Assembly (NCBI GenBank): GCA_016190985.1
Contig: JACPPI010000017.1
Span: 1-64,000, forward strand
Source of the DNA: Opitutia bacterium
GTDB lineage: Bacteria > Verrucomicrobiota > Verrucomicrobiia > Opitutales > Opitutaceae
DNA: 64,000 bases
Direction of reading: 5' to 3'
The notes under the pieces were generated by a model. The model had not been told where the DNA came from. It searched no databases and saw only the letters and a list, made by a program, of their open reading frames with translations. Below are positions 38,358-50,011 of this stretch, one piece after another. The translations under genes were made by a program, and so were the position numbers. The first letter of the stretch is position 1. Each line of letters starts with the position of its first letter.

Positions 38358-40214
38358 TCAGAACCTCCACTCCGCCCCGGCAAAGACACCGCGCCCGAGC
38401 TGAGGGTAGCCATGCACTTCCTCGTAGCGCTCGTCGAGCAGGTTCTCGATCCGCGCCTTCACGGCGAGCCGGGCGTTGACCTGCCAGGCGCCGTAGAGGC
38501 GCACCACCGTGTAATCCTCGGCGTTGATGGTGGCGAAGCTCGCCGCATGCACATCCCGGCGGTCGGCTGCGAACGCCACCCCGGTGCCCGCGCTGAAGCC
38601 CCGGCCGAAATCGCGCCACAGATCGAGCGACCCGCTGTTCCGCGGCCGGCGCAGCAGCCGGGTGCGACTGGTGAGATTTTCCGCCTCGAGGTAAGTGTAG
38701 GCCAGCCGCGCCTCGACGGCGCCGGGCAGCGTGAACTTGCCGGCCAGCTCCAGGCCGCGCGTGCGGGCCTCATCCACGTTGGCCGTGGTGCCGGGGAACA
38801 CGCCGAAATTGAACACGACCAGGTTGCGGTAACGCGTGTCGAACCACGTCGCGCTCAGCACGCCGCGATTCCCGGCGAAGTAATAGTCCGCGCCTGCATC
38901 CCAACCGCGCGCTTTTTCCGGCCGCAACGCCGGGTTGCCGGCGTAGAAGGAACTCCGCCCGTAGAGGTCGAGAAAGCTCGGCGAACGGAACGCCGTGCCG
39001 TAGGTCGCGCGCAGCTTCCAGCGCGAATCCCGGGACAGCCACGCCGCCGTCGCCCGGCCGGTGGTGGCGCGGCCGAAAGTGTCGTGGTCGTCGCTGCGCA
39101 GCCCGGCCGTCAGATAAACGTGCTCGGCCGGCGTCCATTCGTCCTGCGCGAAAAACGCCAGCAGGCTCTGCCGCTTGTTGATGCTGCCGAAACCGGTGTT
39201 GCGCGTGTGGTTGGTTTCGGCGGTCAGGCCGGCGGTGACGCGATGCCGCTCGTTGACCGCATAGGTGCCCTGCCAGTCGAGCACGGCGCGGCGGTTTGTC
39301 ACCACGGTCTCACCGGCGCCGGTGTCCGACACATAGCGGCGGTCCTGTCCGCCGAGCACGATGTGGCTGGTCAGCCCGGGCGAAAGCGTGAGGTCGGCAA
39401 ACACGGTCGCCAGCTGGTTGCTCTCGCTCTCGGTGTTGTCGGGATCGTTGGCCCCGAACCCGATCGCCGGCCCGGGCGACCCGTAGCGGCCGACGAAGCC
39501 GCGCCAGGTCGCGCCGAACGCGAGATCCTTTTTCACCTGGCGGTCGAGCCGCAGCGCATAGGTGGCGCTGTCGAATTGGTTGTTCGTCCGCGCGTTGTCG
39601 GTGTGGCCGCCGGAAGCGGAGAAAGTGTAGGCGCGCTTCGCGTCCCCGCCCTGCGCGCTGACCGCGCCCTGCACCGTGCCAAACGAACCGGCCTCCACCG
39701 CGAGCGTGGCCTGCGCGGAACCCGCCCCGCGCTGGCCGCGCAGCGCCACGACGCCCCCGACCGCCTCGCCGCCGTAGAGCGTGCTCTGCGGACCGTGCGA
39801 GACCTCGAGGCTGTCATACGCGCCGAAGCCCATGCCGCCGAATGCGACCTGGTAGTCGGTGTTGGGATCGTTGAAGCGGATGCCGTCCACCAGGAACAGC
39901 GTCTGGTTCGAGTTCGCGCCGCGCAGGAAGAGCGAGGTCACGCCGCCCGTCGCGCCCGAGGCGAAGGCCGGCGCGCCGGCGACGCCACCGAGGGCGGAGC
40001 GCAGCCCCGTGAGCTGCATGCGCGCCAGCTCGGCGGCGGTGATCCGGTCAACATAGGTGCCGAGGGTCGTCAGCGCCGCTGGCGTGCGGGTGGCCGTGAA
40101 GACATAGACGGGCAGTTTTTCCGGCTCGGCATTCTGCGCGAGCGCGGGGATGGCCGGCGCGAGGCCGGCGAGGAGGACAAGGCGTCGAATCGACGCCGTG
40201 ATGGTGGTGTTCAT
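38358..40214 (-). CDS. btuB: BtuB-like TonB-dependent outer-membrane receptor
   Basis: Start ATG 40214 gives a 618-residue protein with a signal peptide (RRLVLLAGLAPAIPALA). The TonB box region is KLPVYVFTATR. A plug domain follows (LFLRGANSNQTLFLVDGI, VSHGPQSTLYGGEAVGGVV), then a 22-strand barrel ending in the typical aromatic C-terminus FAGAEWRF. Length and plug sequence are like those of BtuB, the cobalamin receptor. The assignment is strengthened by the cobalamin riboswitch upstream on the same strand. B12 would be carried into the periplasm using TonB-ExbBD energy; no BtuCD/F genes are in the window. Confidence 0.85.
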   Translation of the reverse strand: MNTTITASIRRLVLLAGLAPAIPALAQNAEPEKLPVYVFTATRTPAALTTLGTYVDRITAAELARMQLTGLRSALGGVAGAPAFASGATGGVTSLFLRGANSNQTLFLVDGIRFNDPNTDYQVAFGGMGFGAYDSLEVSHGPQSTLYGGEAVGGVVALRGQRGAGSAQATLAVEAGSFGTVQGAVSAQGGDAKRAYTFSASGGHTDNARTNNQFDSATYALRLDRQVKKDLAFGATWRGFVGRYGSPGPAIGFGANDPDNTESESNQLATVFADLTLSPGLTSHIVLGGQDRRYVSDTGAGETVVTNRRAVLDWQGTYAVNERHRVTAGLTAETNHTRNTGFGSINKRQSLLAFFAQDEWTPAEHVYLTAGLRSDDHDTFGRATTGRATAAWLSRDSRWKLRATYGTAFRSPSFLDLYGRSSFYAGNPALRPEKARGWDAGADYYFAGNRGVLSATWFDTRYRNLVVFNFGVFPGTTANVDEARTRGLELAGKFTLPGAVEARLAYTYLEAENLTSRTRLLRRPRNSGSLDLWRDFGRGFSAGTGVAFAADRRDVHAASFATINAEDYTVVRLYGAWQVNARLAVKARIENLLDERYEEVHGYPQLGRGVFAGAEWRF

Positions 40215-40271
40215 GATCTGCTGATGCGGAGGCAAGAGCAGAGCCTTGGGGCGGGAGGAGCATGGGGCCCC

Positions 40272-40299
40272 GACTGTCGCGGGGCAAACCCGCTCCCAC
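40272..40299. repeat. Single REP-like unit in the btuB leader
   Basis: On the minus strand it reads GTGGGAGC, a GGGTTTGCCC core and GCGACAGTC. It lies between the riboswitch and the receptor start and would form a hairpin in the leader RNA. Confidence 0.75.
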
Positions 40300-40370
40300 A
40301 CGAACGCTTCCACTCCCACCCTTCAATGTGCGTTGAAGGCTGACGCAGGCGCCTGCACAAGGCGTCCGCG

Positions 40371-40675
40371 TGGTGAGTTTCCCGGGGCAGATGTTCGGAC
40401 TCCGCATTTACGCGCGCTCCGCACGCGAAGCGGCAAGCTTCAGGGATCCAAGGATCAAGAGGGTCGCCCTTGGCACTTGTTACCTGTCACTTTCCCACTT
40501 GGCGCGCCTCGCGCGCATCCTCGCCCCTCGCCTTCACCGGTTCACCCGATTGGCTTTGCCCGGCGCCTGCCGCCGGTGGGGGTCTGTGATGCGTTACCGC
40601 AGCGCAACTGTGGCCGGATCGCACGGCCTTTCCTGCTTCCTGGAATTTGATGAAAGAACCTCAGGCCCGCCACCA
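40371..40675 (-). promoter_or_regulatory. Cobalamin riboswitch upstream of the BtuB-like gene
   Basis: On the minus strand the core elements appear in order. A 5' closing arm is ggtggcgggcctgagg. The core is caggaaaggccgtgcgatcc, then ggccacagttgcgctgcgg and taacg (GGAA...GTGCGATCC...GCGGTAA). The arm caatcgg...ccggtgaaggcg matches the CACTG...GGTGGGAAG element. The B12 box is agtccgaacatctgcc, and the closing arm is ccccgggaaactcacc. The total is about 300 nt, longer than usual, because the peripheral arm before the B12 box carries a repeat-like segment between two gcgcgc words. Ligand binding would lower expression of the receptor. A ccttcaa...ttgaagg hairpin (about 40317-40338) follows. 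Confidence 0.8.
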
Positions 40676-40803
40676 ATCCCCCCGCCCGTTTGCTTTCGCA
40701 AGCCCAATCCCGGCCCGCCCTTGTGTCATAACCCGCCGCCCCCGCAGCCCGGTCTTGCTTTTTCATATCATCGAATCTTGATGCATGGATACTTACGACT
40801 GCC

Positions 40804-44676
<3,873 letters not shown>

Positions 44677-44754
44677 GCCGAGATGCTTGGCGGGCATATT
44701 TAAGTCACTCAATTTAAGGTCGCCAAAAGATACCTACACCCGGACTTTGACTAC

Positions 44755-45006
44755 GTGAAGCGGAAGAAAATACCAAACGCCCTGCGTTTTGAGGTCTTCA
44801 AACGAGACAAGTTCTCCTGTCAATACTGCGGCAGGAAATCTGCGGCACAGCCACTTGGATATCGCGGCTTGAACGTGAACTGGAATCCGAACCAGGCAAG
44901 GAGTGAGGGCCAAACCGGGACCAGCCGGGTCAGCCGGATGGTCAGCCGGCGCAGATCGGGGCAAGCGGAAGGGGCCTGGCTTGGTCGTTTGTGGTCCAAT
45001 ACCTAA
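44755..45006 (+). pseudogene. Truncated HNH endonuclease gene
   Basis: A GTG at 44755 opens the typical N-terminus of a stand-alone HNH endonuclease, KIPNALRFEVFKRDKFSCQY followed by CGRKSA (zinc CxxC). After about 30 residues the match stops. The next residues (AQPLGYRGLNVNWNPNQARS onwards) bear no resemblance, and the catalytic HNH residues are absent. The 3' part appears to have been deleted or replaced. The fragment lies between metH and a VapBC module, a plausible landing site for mobile DNA. Confidence 0.7.
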
Positions 45007-45040
45007 CATCGTCTCCTGAAACAGGCGTCACCGCTGTGGG

Positions 45041-45442
45041 CTACAGTTCCACCCGCAGGCGGACAAACTCCGGCAGCTTGAGCGCGCGCGTGAAGTCTCC
45101 GTCGTGGTGCAAAAGAGCCGCTCCCAGGCGCTGAGCCGTCGTCAGGATCAGCAGGTCAGTGGCGACGAGCACGACGCCTTTCTTGCGCAACATCGCGGCC
45201 AATTGCTCCGCCTCCAATCCCACCGATTCAGTCAGGGGTTCCCAGTGACATACTGAACGCAACTCCTGCAAGAAGGCCTGTTCCGCCGGACTGCGAAATC
45301 CGACCACCAATTCCAGCCAGACCATCTGCGGCATGATCACGCGCTGCTCACGCAACGCATCCTCGACCAGCAGCGCCTCGGCGTCCGGCAGCCGCTGACG
45401 CGTGAAATCGACCCAGAAGGAGGTATCAACGACGAGCTGCAC
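45041..45442 (-). CDS. vapC: VapC-type PIN-domain toxin (second module)
   Basis: The 133-residue PIN protein has MQLVVDTSFWVDF at its start (first Asp), MVWLELVVGF (Glu), LVATDLLILTTAQ (Asp) and LLHHDGDF (Asp), the full metal-binding set. Length is normal. It begins inside the antitoxin gene, with a 17-base overlap. It is distinct in sequence from the module at 24761-25419, so the two are not a local duplication. Confidence 0.9.
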   Translation of the reverse strand: MQLVVDTSFWVDFTRQRLPDAEALLVEDALREQRVIMPQMVWLELVVGFRSPAEQAFLQELRSVCHWEPLTESVGLEAEQLAAMLRKKGVVLVATDLLILTTAQRLGAALLHHDGDFTRALKLPEFVRLRVEL

Positions 45443-45650
45443 GCCGCAGATGCCTTTTTTCCGGGGCTTCGAGCTCCTCGTTCGTTATCATCTTCGGAAA
45501 TTTCCCCATGGAAGCCATGAGCCTGTCCACCGCTTTCTTCCGCAACAGCTCCCTTAATGCCAGGTCGATGACCTCGGTCTTGGTCGCCACGCCATATTCG
45601 GCCATGGCCTCCTCGACCTTTTGCGGATCAATATCCAGCGTCATTTTCAT
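45426..45650 (-). CDS. vapB: VapB-type antitoxin (second module)
   Basis: The 74-residue protein is of the ribbon-helix-helix type: MKMTLDIDPQKVEEAMAEYG, then VATKTEVIDLALRELLRKKA. The C-terminal part (KMITNEELEAPEKRHLRRAA) is the toxin-binding tail. It precedes vapC in the same operon and would autoregulate it as a complex. A perfect 9-bp hairpin (gcgggccgg / ccggcccgc, 45715-45735) lies upstream but has no T-run. Confidence 0.85.
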   Translation of the reverse strand: MKMTLDIDPQKVEEAMAEYGVATKTEVIDLALRELLRKKAVDRLMASMGKFPKMITNEELEAPEKRHLRRAARR

Positions 45651-45771
45651 GCCATACGGATTAGCCCGTCTTGTCTGGCTGGCAAGCCCGGTTTTGTCTG
45701 GCCAAACGATGGCCGCGGGCCGGCTGCCGGCCCGCCTTCAATGAGCGCCAACCCGGTCCCGCGCGCGGCGC

Positions 45772-46308
45772 TCAGTGCCGCCAGCCGCCGTGCCCGTAGC
45801 CATGCCAGCCGCCGTGGCCGTGGTGCCCCGTGACCCAGCCGATGCCAACGCCCAAAGTCAGCGGCAGCCAGAAATCGTCGATGGGATCGCGATAAATGTA
45901 ACGCACCCGGCGATAGCGGGGTTCGTAGACAACCTCAGGCTCGGTCTCGACGACCCGCACCACGCGTGTCTCCGCCGCGGGTTTTTCCCGGCGCGGGGCC
46001 GCCGCCGTGCGATCGGCGTGGTGGGCGGACGACAGCAGCGCGTAGCCGAGGCTGGCCGTCACGCCATCGGGATAACCATAGGTGATCACGACCTTGTCGC
46101 TGGTGCGGTCGAGGCGCTTGACGGTCAGGCCGTTGGCGGCGGCGTCCTTGAGCAGATCGGCCGACTCGGGCAGCTCGCCGAGGTAGACCCAGTGGCTGAC
46201 GGCGGGCAGCTCGCCGGCGGGGACGGTCGTGGCCGGAGCGGCCGCATCGGCGGCGAAGGCGGGCGTGATGGCAAAGGTCAGGAGGGTGACGAGGAACATG
46301 ATTTTCAT
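45772..46308 (-). CDS. Secreted small protein with His/Gly-rich tail, unknown function
   Basis: Start ATG 46308 gives a clean signal peptide (MKIMFLVTLLTFAITPAFA); ATG 46317 and GTG 46329 are alternatives. The mature 159 residues include HWVYLGELPESADLLKDAAA and ASLGYALLSSAHHADRTAA. The last 30 residues are TGHHGHGGWHGYGHGGWRH-like, with many His, Gly and Trp. The tail may bind metals such as nickel or zinc, but that is inference from composition. No family is recognised. It stands alone on its strand, divergent from the archaemetzincin gene. Confidence 0.65.
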   Translation of the reverse strand: MKIMFLVTLLTFAITPAFAADAAAPATTVPAGELPAVSHWVYLGELPESADLLKDAAANGLTVKRLDRTSDKVVITYGYPDGVTASLGYALLSSAHHADRTAAAPRREKPAAETRVVRVVETEPEVVYEPRYRRVRYIYRDPIDDFWLPLTLGVGIGWVTGHHGHGGWHGYGHGGWRH

Positions 46309-46429
46309 GGCGCGCATTGGTTGATTCACTGTTCAGACCATACACCTGAAACCAGGTTCCGTCAAAGCCGACACTTGCCCCGGGTGGATTGCGCTTGGCG
46401 ACCGGCCCATCCACCGCAGGCTCACGGTC

Positions 46430-47398
46430 ATGAGTAGACCGGGTTGCCTCGCTCTGACGCTGCTCGCGGCCAATCTGGCTTGGGGCGCATTCGAGCGACC
46501 CGGCGAATACGAGCGATTGCGCGCACTCGGCAATCTTCATGAGGAATCCGCGGTGCTCCGCCGCCTGCTGACCCCGGACGACGACTTCTTTCCCATCTCA
46601 ACGCCCGGGCCGAATGACTGGCTGGCGCTGCACAAGGAACCGGGCCAGACTTTTGAGGAATACCGGAACGCCCCGGTCAACATCCCGGATAAGGAGCGGC
46701 ACGCCATCTGCCTGATGCCGATCGGGGAATTCGACGGGGAGCGCAGCCCCGCCCTTGAGGAACTGAGGGAATACGCCGCCGCCTTTTTCCAGATGGAAGT
46801 GAGGTTGCTTCCCGCCTACCACCCGCACGACCTCGAATTCGAGCCGCGGAAAAACCCGCGCTCCGGACAGAGACAGATACTCACCGGGTCGGTCATCAGA
46901 TTCCTCGAATCCCGGCTGCCCCCGGATGCGTTCTGCCTGCTGGGCGTCACCATGGAGGATCTCTACCCGGACCCCAAATGGAACTTCGTCTTCGGCCAGG
47001 CCTCGCTGAACGACCGGGTCGGAGTCTGCAGCTTCGCGCGCGACGACCCCGCTTTCTGGCGCGATCCGCGCCCGCAGGCCTACCGCGAACTGATCCTGCG
47101 CCGCAACGTCAAGACGCTCGCCCACGAGACGGGGCACATGTTCACCCTCCTGCACTGCATTTTTTTCGAGTGCGTGATGAACGGCTCAAACCACCTGGTT
47201 GAGTCTGACGCCCGCCCCCAGCACCTCTGCCCCGTCTGCCTGCGCAAGCTGCATCACGCGGTCGGCTTTGACGCGGTCAAACGCTACGAGGATCTCGCCC
47301 GCTTCTACCGCCGGCACCAATGGCATGAGGAGTCCGACTGGGTGAAGCGCCAGCTCGACCGCGCCGCTCCGGCCGGCTTGCAAGGCAATCCGCCCTAA
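46430..47398 (+). CDS. Archaemetzincin-like zinc metalloprotease
   Basis: The 322-residue protein starts with a hydrophobic signal-like segment (LALTLLAANLAWGAFE). The signature AHETGHMFTLLHC contains H232, E233, H236, H242 and the adjacent Cys typical of archaemetzincins, followed by C248 (FFECVMNGSNHL) and the CPVC pair that bind the second, structural zinc. An upstream segment, LLGVTMEDLYPDPKWNFVFG, is also family-typical. These peptidases are found scattered in bacteria and archaea, and few have a known substrate. A cell-envelope location is suggested by the leader. Confidence 0.92.
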   Translation: MSRPGCLALTLLAANLAWGAFERPGEYERLRALGNLHEESAVLRRLLTPDDDFFPISTPGPNDWLALHKEPGQTFEEYRNAPVNIPDKERHAICLMPIGEFDGERSPALEELREYAAAFFQMEVRLLPAYHPHDLEFEPRKNPRSGQRQILTGSVIRFLESRLPPDAFCLLGVTMEDLYPDPKWNFVFGQASLNDRVGVCSFARDDPAFWRDPRPQAYRELILRRNVKTLAHETGHMFTLLHCIFFECVMNGSNHLVESDARPQHLCPVCLRKLHHAVGFDAVKRYEDLARFYRRHQWHEESDWVKRQLDRAAPAGLQGNPP

Positions 47399-47489
47399 CT
47401 GACCCATGCTGCAAAGACCAATGTCCCCTATCACTGAAGCTCGCATAGATAGAGTGACTACCGGGCGGGTTGCTGGCCAGATGCCGGCC

Positions 47490-47665
47490 ATGCGCACGGG
47501 AAGGTCCTTTCGTCCGCGCCGCGATTTCGCCGGTCTCAAGCGGCGGCGCCTGCGGGCAGCGCGGATGTTTCGGCGGGCCAGACGCAGGCTGAGGTGGCCC
47601 GGGCATTTGGCGTCAGCCGCCAGAGCGCCAGCCGCTGGGAAGAGCAGTTTCGTGAGGGATGGGAA
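47490..47665 (+). mobile_element. Remnant of a helix-turn-helix transposase (IS630-like)
   Basis: From ATG 47490 one frame reads RDFAGLKRRRLRAARMF. After a one-base shift near 47573 another frame continues AGQTQAEVARAFGVSRQSAS and RWEEQFREGWE. Together these are the N-terminal HTH of IS630-type transposases. The rest of the element is absent: the TPR membrane protein gene ends at 47669. No inverted terminal repeats are visible. Confidence 0.65.
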
Positions 47666-47668
47666 ATC

Positions 47669-49780
47669 TCAGGGCCGGGCCAGCGCCTGCAATCGGGCCA
47701 GCTCCGTGCGGGCGGCCTGGTCTTCGGGACGCAATTGCACCAGGACGCGGAGGTGGGCGATGGCCTCGGGCCCGCGCCCCAGGTGGGCGAGCACCGCCGC
47801 CAGGTTGCGACGCGGGTCGGCGGAATCGGGCTTGAGCTGCAAGGCCTGCTCGTAGCGGGCAATGGCTTCGGGCAGGCGGCCGAGCTCGACCAGGACGTTG
47901 CCGAGATTGTTGGCGACATCGGCGTAATCCGGCCGCAGGCGCAGCGCCGCTTCGTAATGGGTCAGCGCCCCCGGCAGCCGGCCGGCCCGCGCCAGCGCGT
48001 TGCCCAGGTTGTAGTGGCCTTCGGCGTAACCGGGGTCCAAGCGCACGGCTTCCTCGCCGCACCGGATGGCCTCGGTGGTGCGTCCCTGTTCGAGCCGGAC
48101 GTTGGCGAGATTGCTGTGGGCCTCGGCCCAGCCCGGTTTGAGCCGCCGCGCTTCTTCATAGTGCGCCCCCGCTTCATCCGGCCGGTCGGCGGCCAGCAGG
48201 GCGTTGCCGAGGTTGTTGTGCGCCTCGGGATAATCGGGCTTTCGTCGCAAGGCTTCCTGATAGTGGCTGATCGCCTCGTCGGAACGGTTCAATCGCGCGA
48301 GCGCCAGCCCCAGGTTGTAGTAAGGCTCGGGCGCGGTCGGCTGGAGCCGGATGGCTTCCTGGTAATGGGCCGCCGCCTCGGCCGGTCGCCCCGCCGCGAA
48401 GACGGCCTTGCCCAGGTTGTTGTGGGCGCGGCCGTTCGCCGGTCGCTTCGCCACGGTATCAGACCACAACGCCAGTTCGCTCCGATAGTCGGCATTGCGC
48501 AGCAGCGTGAGTCCGCCACAACCAGCGGCCAGCGCGCCGCAGACGAGGAAGCTCCGCCGGCCCAACCAGACATGGAGTCCGGCCACCGTCAGCATCACCA
48601 GCACGATCAACGGCAGATACATCCGGTGTTCGGCCATGGTTTGCGAGGCCACGGGCACGAGGCTGGAGCTTGGTCCCAGGATGAGAAAAAAACACGCCCC
48701 GGCGAAACCCCACCCCGGCCGCCGCGCCACCGCCCACAGCGTGCCGGCCGCAAGCGTCACCAGCAGCAACGCCTGCGGCCAGACTTCACCCAGATGCCCG
48801 ACGGTCGCCGTGCCGTAGTCAAACACCAGGGGCTGCGGCCAGACCACCAGTCCCAGATAACGCACGATGGCCTCGCACTGGGTCAGCAGATAGGACCACG
48901 GGCCGACCACCGTGCCAAAACCGGCCGTGCCGCCACGCCCGGTCGTGCCCGCCACCAGCCAGGCCAGCAGGATCCACGTGCCCGCCAGCCCAAGGTAATA
49001 ACGCCAGCGGCGGCGCCAGGCTTCACCGAAACTCCCGGCCACAAAAGTGCGGTCATAGAGGAAAACTATCAGCGGGGCCGACACCATGACCTCCTTGGCC
49101 GCCATGCCGGACAGGCACGCCAGGAACGACAGCATGAGCCATTCGACTCCGGCCTGCGGCCTGCGCTCATGGCAGGCCATTTTTTCAGGAGGCGGATGTC
49201 CCGAGCCTGTCGAGGGGCTGCCATTCCTACCATCCGATTCTGCGCCGCGGATGAATCCGTAGAGGGTCAGCAGGTAGCATAACCCCATGAGCGACTCGGC
49301 TCGCTGCACCACGTAGGTGACGGATTCCGTCTGCAACGGGTGCAGCAGCCAGATGGCCGCAACCATCCATCCCAGCGGGAGCGCCGCCGGGCCGAATCGG
49401 GTGGTCATTCCGGGTTGTAGGCAGGTTCGGCGCGCGATCCCGAACAGCGTCAATCCCGCCAGGGCATGGATGAGCAGGTTGGCCAGATGGTAGCCCTGCA
49501 CCGACTCGCCTCCCCAGGCGTAGTTGAGCGCGAAACTGAGATTCACCAGGGGTCGTCCGCTGATGGTCAACCCCCCGTCAACGTCGGGCCGCAGCACCGG
49601 GCCCAGCGGCCAAAGCCGGCGAATCGACGGATTTTCCGGGATGGCCGGCAGGTCGTCGAAAACAAACGGCCCCGTGAAGCTGTTATGGTAGGCGGCAATT
49701 GTCGCCAGGATCAGCCCTCCGCCAGCCAGCCAAATCGCCCGCGAGGTGCTGGCAGGGGTGGGACGGCGGGGTGAGTTCAC
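47669..49780 (-). CDS. TMTC-like membrane protein with seven TPR repeats
   Basis: The first 430 residues hold about ten membrane helices with the GT-C style opening FVFDDLPAIPENP (acidic residues after helix 1) and AKEVMVSAPLIVFLYDR, as in TMTC/O-mannosyltransferase-like proteins. The C-terminal 260 residues are seven 34-residue TPRs of the pattern NNLGNALLAADRPDEAGAHY. Such proteins may transfer sugars to periplasmic proteins. Residues about 186-215 (PSTGSGHPPPEKMACHERR) are a repeat-derived insert in a loop. Only an IS remnant and the archaemetzincin gene are near. The family match is good; activity is not shown. Confidence 0.8.
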   Translation of the reverse strand: MNSPRRPTPASTSRAIWLAGGGLILATIAAYHNSFTGPFVFDDLPAIPENPSIRRLWPLGPVLRPDVDGGLTISGRPLVNLSFALNYAWGGESVQGYHLANLLIHALAGLTLFGIARRTCLQPGMTTRFGPAALPLGWMVAAIWLLHPLQTESVTYVVQRAESLMGLCYLLTLYGFIRGAESDGRNGSPSTGSGHPPPEKMACHERRPQAGVEWLMLSFLACLSGMAAKEVMVSAPLIVFLYDRTFVAGSFGEAWRRRWRYYLGLAGTWILLAWLVAGTTGRGGTAGFGTVVGPWSYLLTQCEAIVRYLGLVVWPQPLVFDYGTATVGHLGEVWPQALLLVTLAAGTLWAVARRPGWGFAGACFFLILGPSSSLVPVASQTMAEHRMYLPLIVLVMLTVAGLHVWLGRRSFLVCGALAAGCGGLTLLRNADYRSELALWSDTVAKRPANGRAHNNLGKAVFAAGRPAEAAAHYQEAIRLQPTAPEPYYNLGLALARLNRSDEAISHYQEALRRKPDYPEAHNNLGNALLAADRPDEAGAHYEEARRLKPGWAEAHSNLANVRLEQGRTTEAIRCGEEAVRLDPGYAEGHYNLGNALARAGRLPGALTHYEAALRLRPDYADVANNLGNVLVELGRLPEAIARYEQALQLKPDSADPRRNLAAVLAHLGRGPEAIAHLRVLVQLRPEDQAARTELARLQALARP
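49136..49225. repeat. Repeat-derived insert in the TMTC-like gene
   Basis: The DNA contains the small palindromes ccggcctgcggcc and cccgagcctgtcgagggg. The translated segment is Ser/Gly/Pro-rich and lies in a loop between two membrane helices. It resembles other in-gene repeats in this window in length and composition. Confidence 0.55.
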
Positions 49781-50011
49781 GAGCCGCGATTGGAAGGCGT
49801 ATTATTCCGGAAGGAAACTGTATTTTCGCGCCGGGCTCAGCCTCATGTCTCCCCAAAAGACCTTTGCAAAGTTACAGGCGTGAAACTTCTCAACTCCGCG
49901 GGGAATTTGGCCGGGGTTGAAGGCTTGACTCAGTCATGCGGGAAGCGTTCGCTTCACTAATCCCACTTCAGGCCACCCCCCTGAATTCCCAACACCAACT
50001 GCATTTACACC

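Noticed and set aside
40598-40620. Plus-strand word gcaactgtgg taken as a cobalamin riboswitch for metH
   Set aside because: The remaining conserved elements and the B12 box are only found in the correct order on the minus strand, upstream of the BtuB-like gene.
45715-45735. Perfect 9-bp GC hairpin as terminator
   Set aside because: No T-run on either strand and no clear position after a stop; kept only as a hairpin remark.
49922-49960. TTGACT followed by TCACTAAT as promoter of the Oar-like receptor gene
   Set aside because: Spacing is not a good fit to a sigma-70 promoter, and promoter patterns in this phylum are poorly defined for reading by eye.
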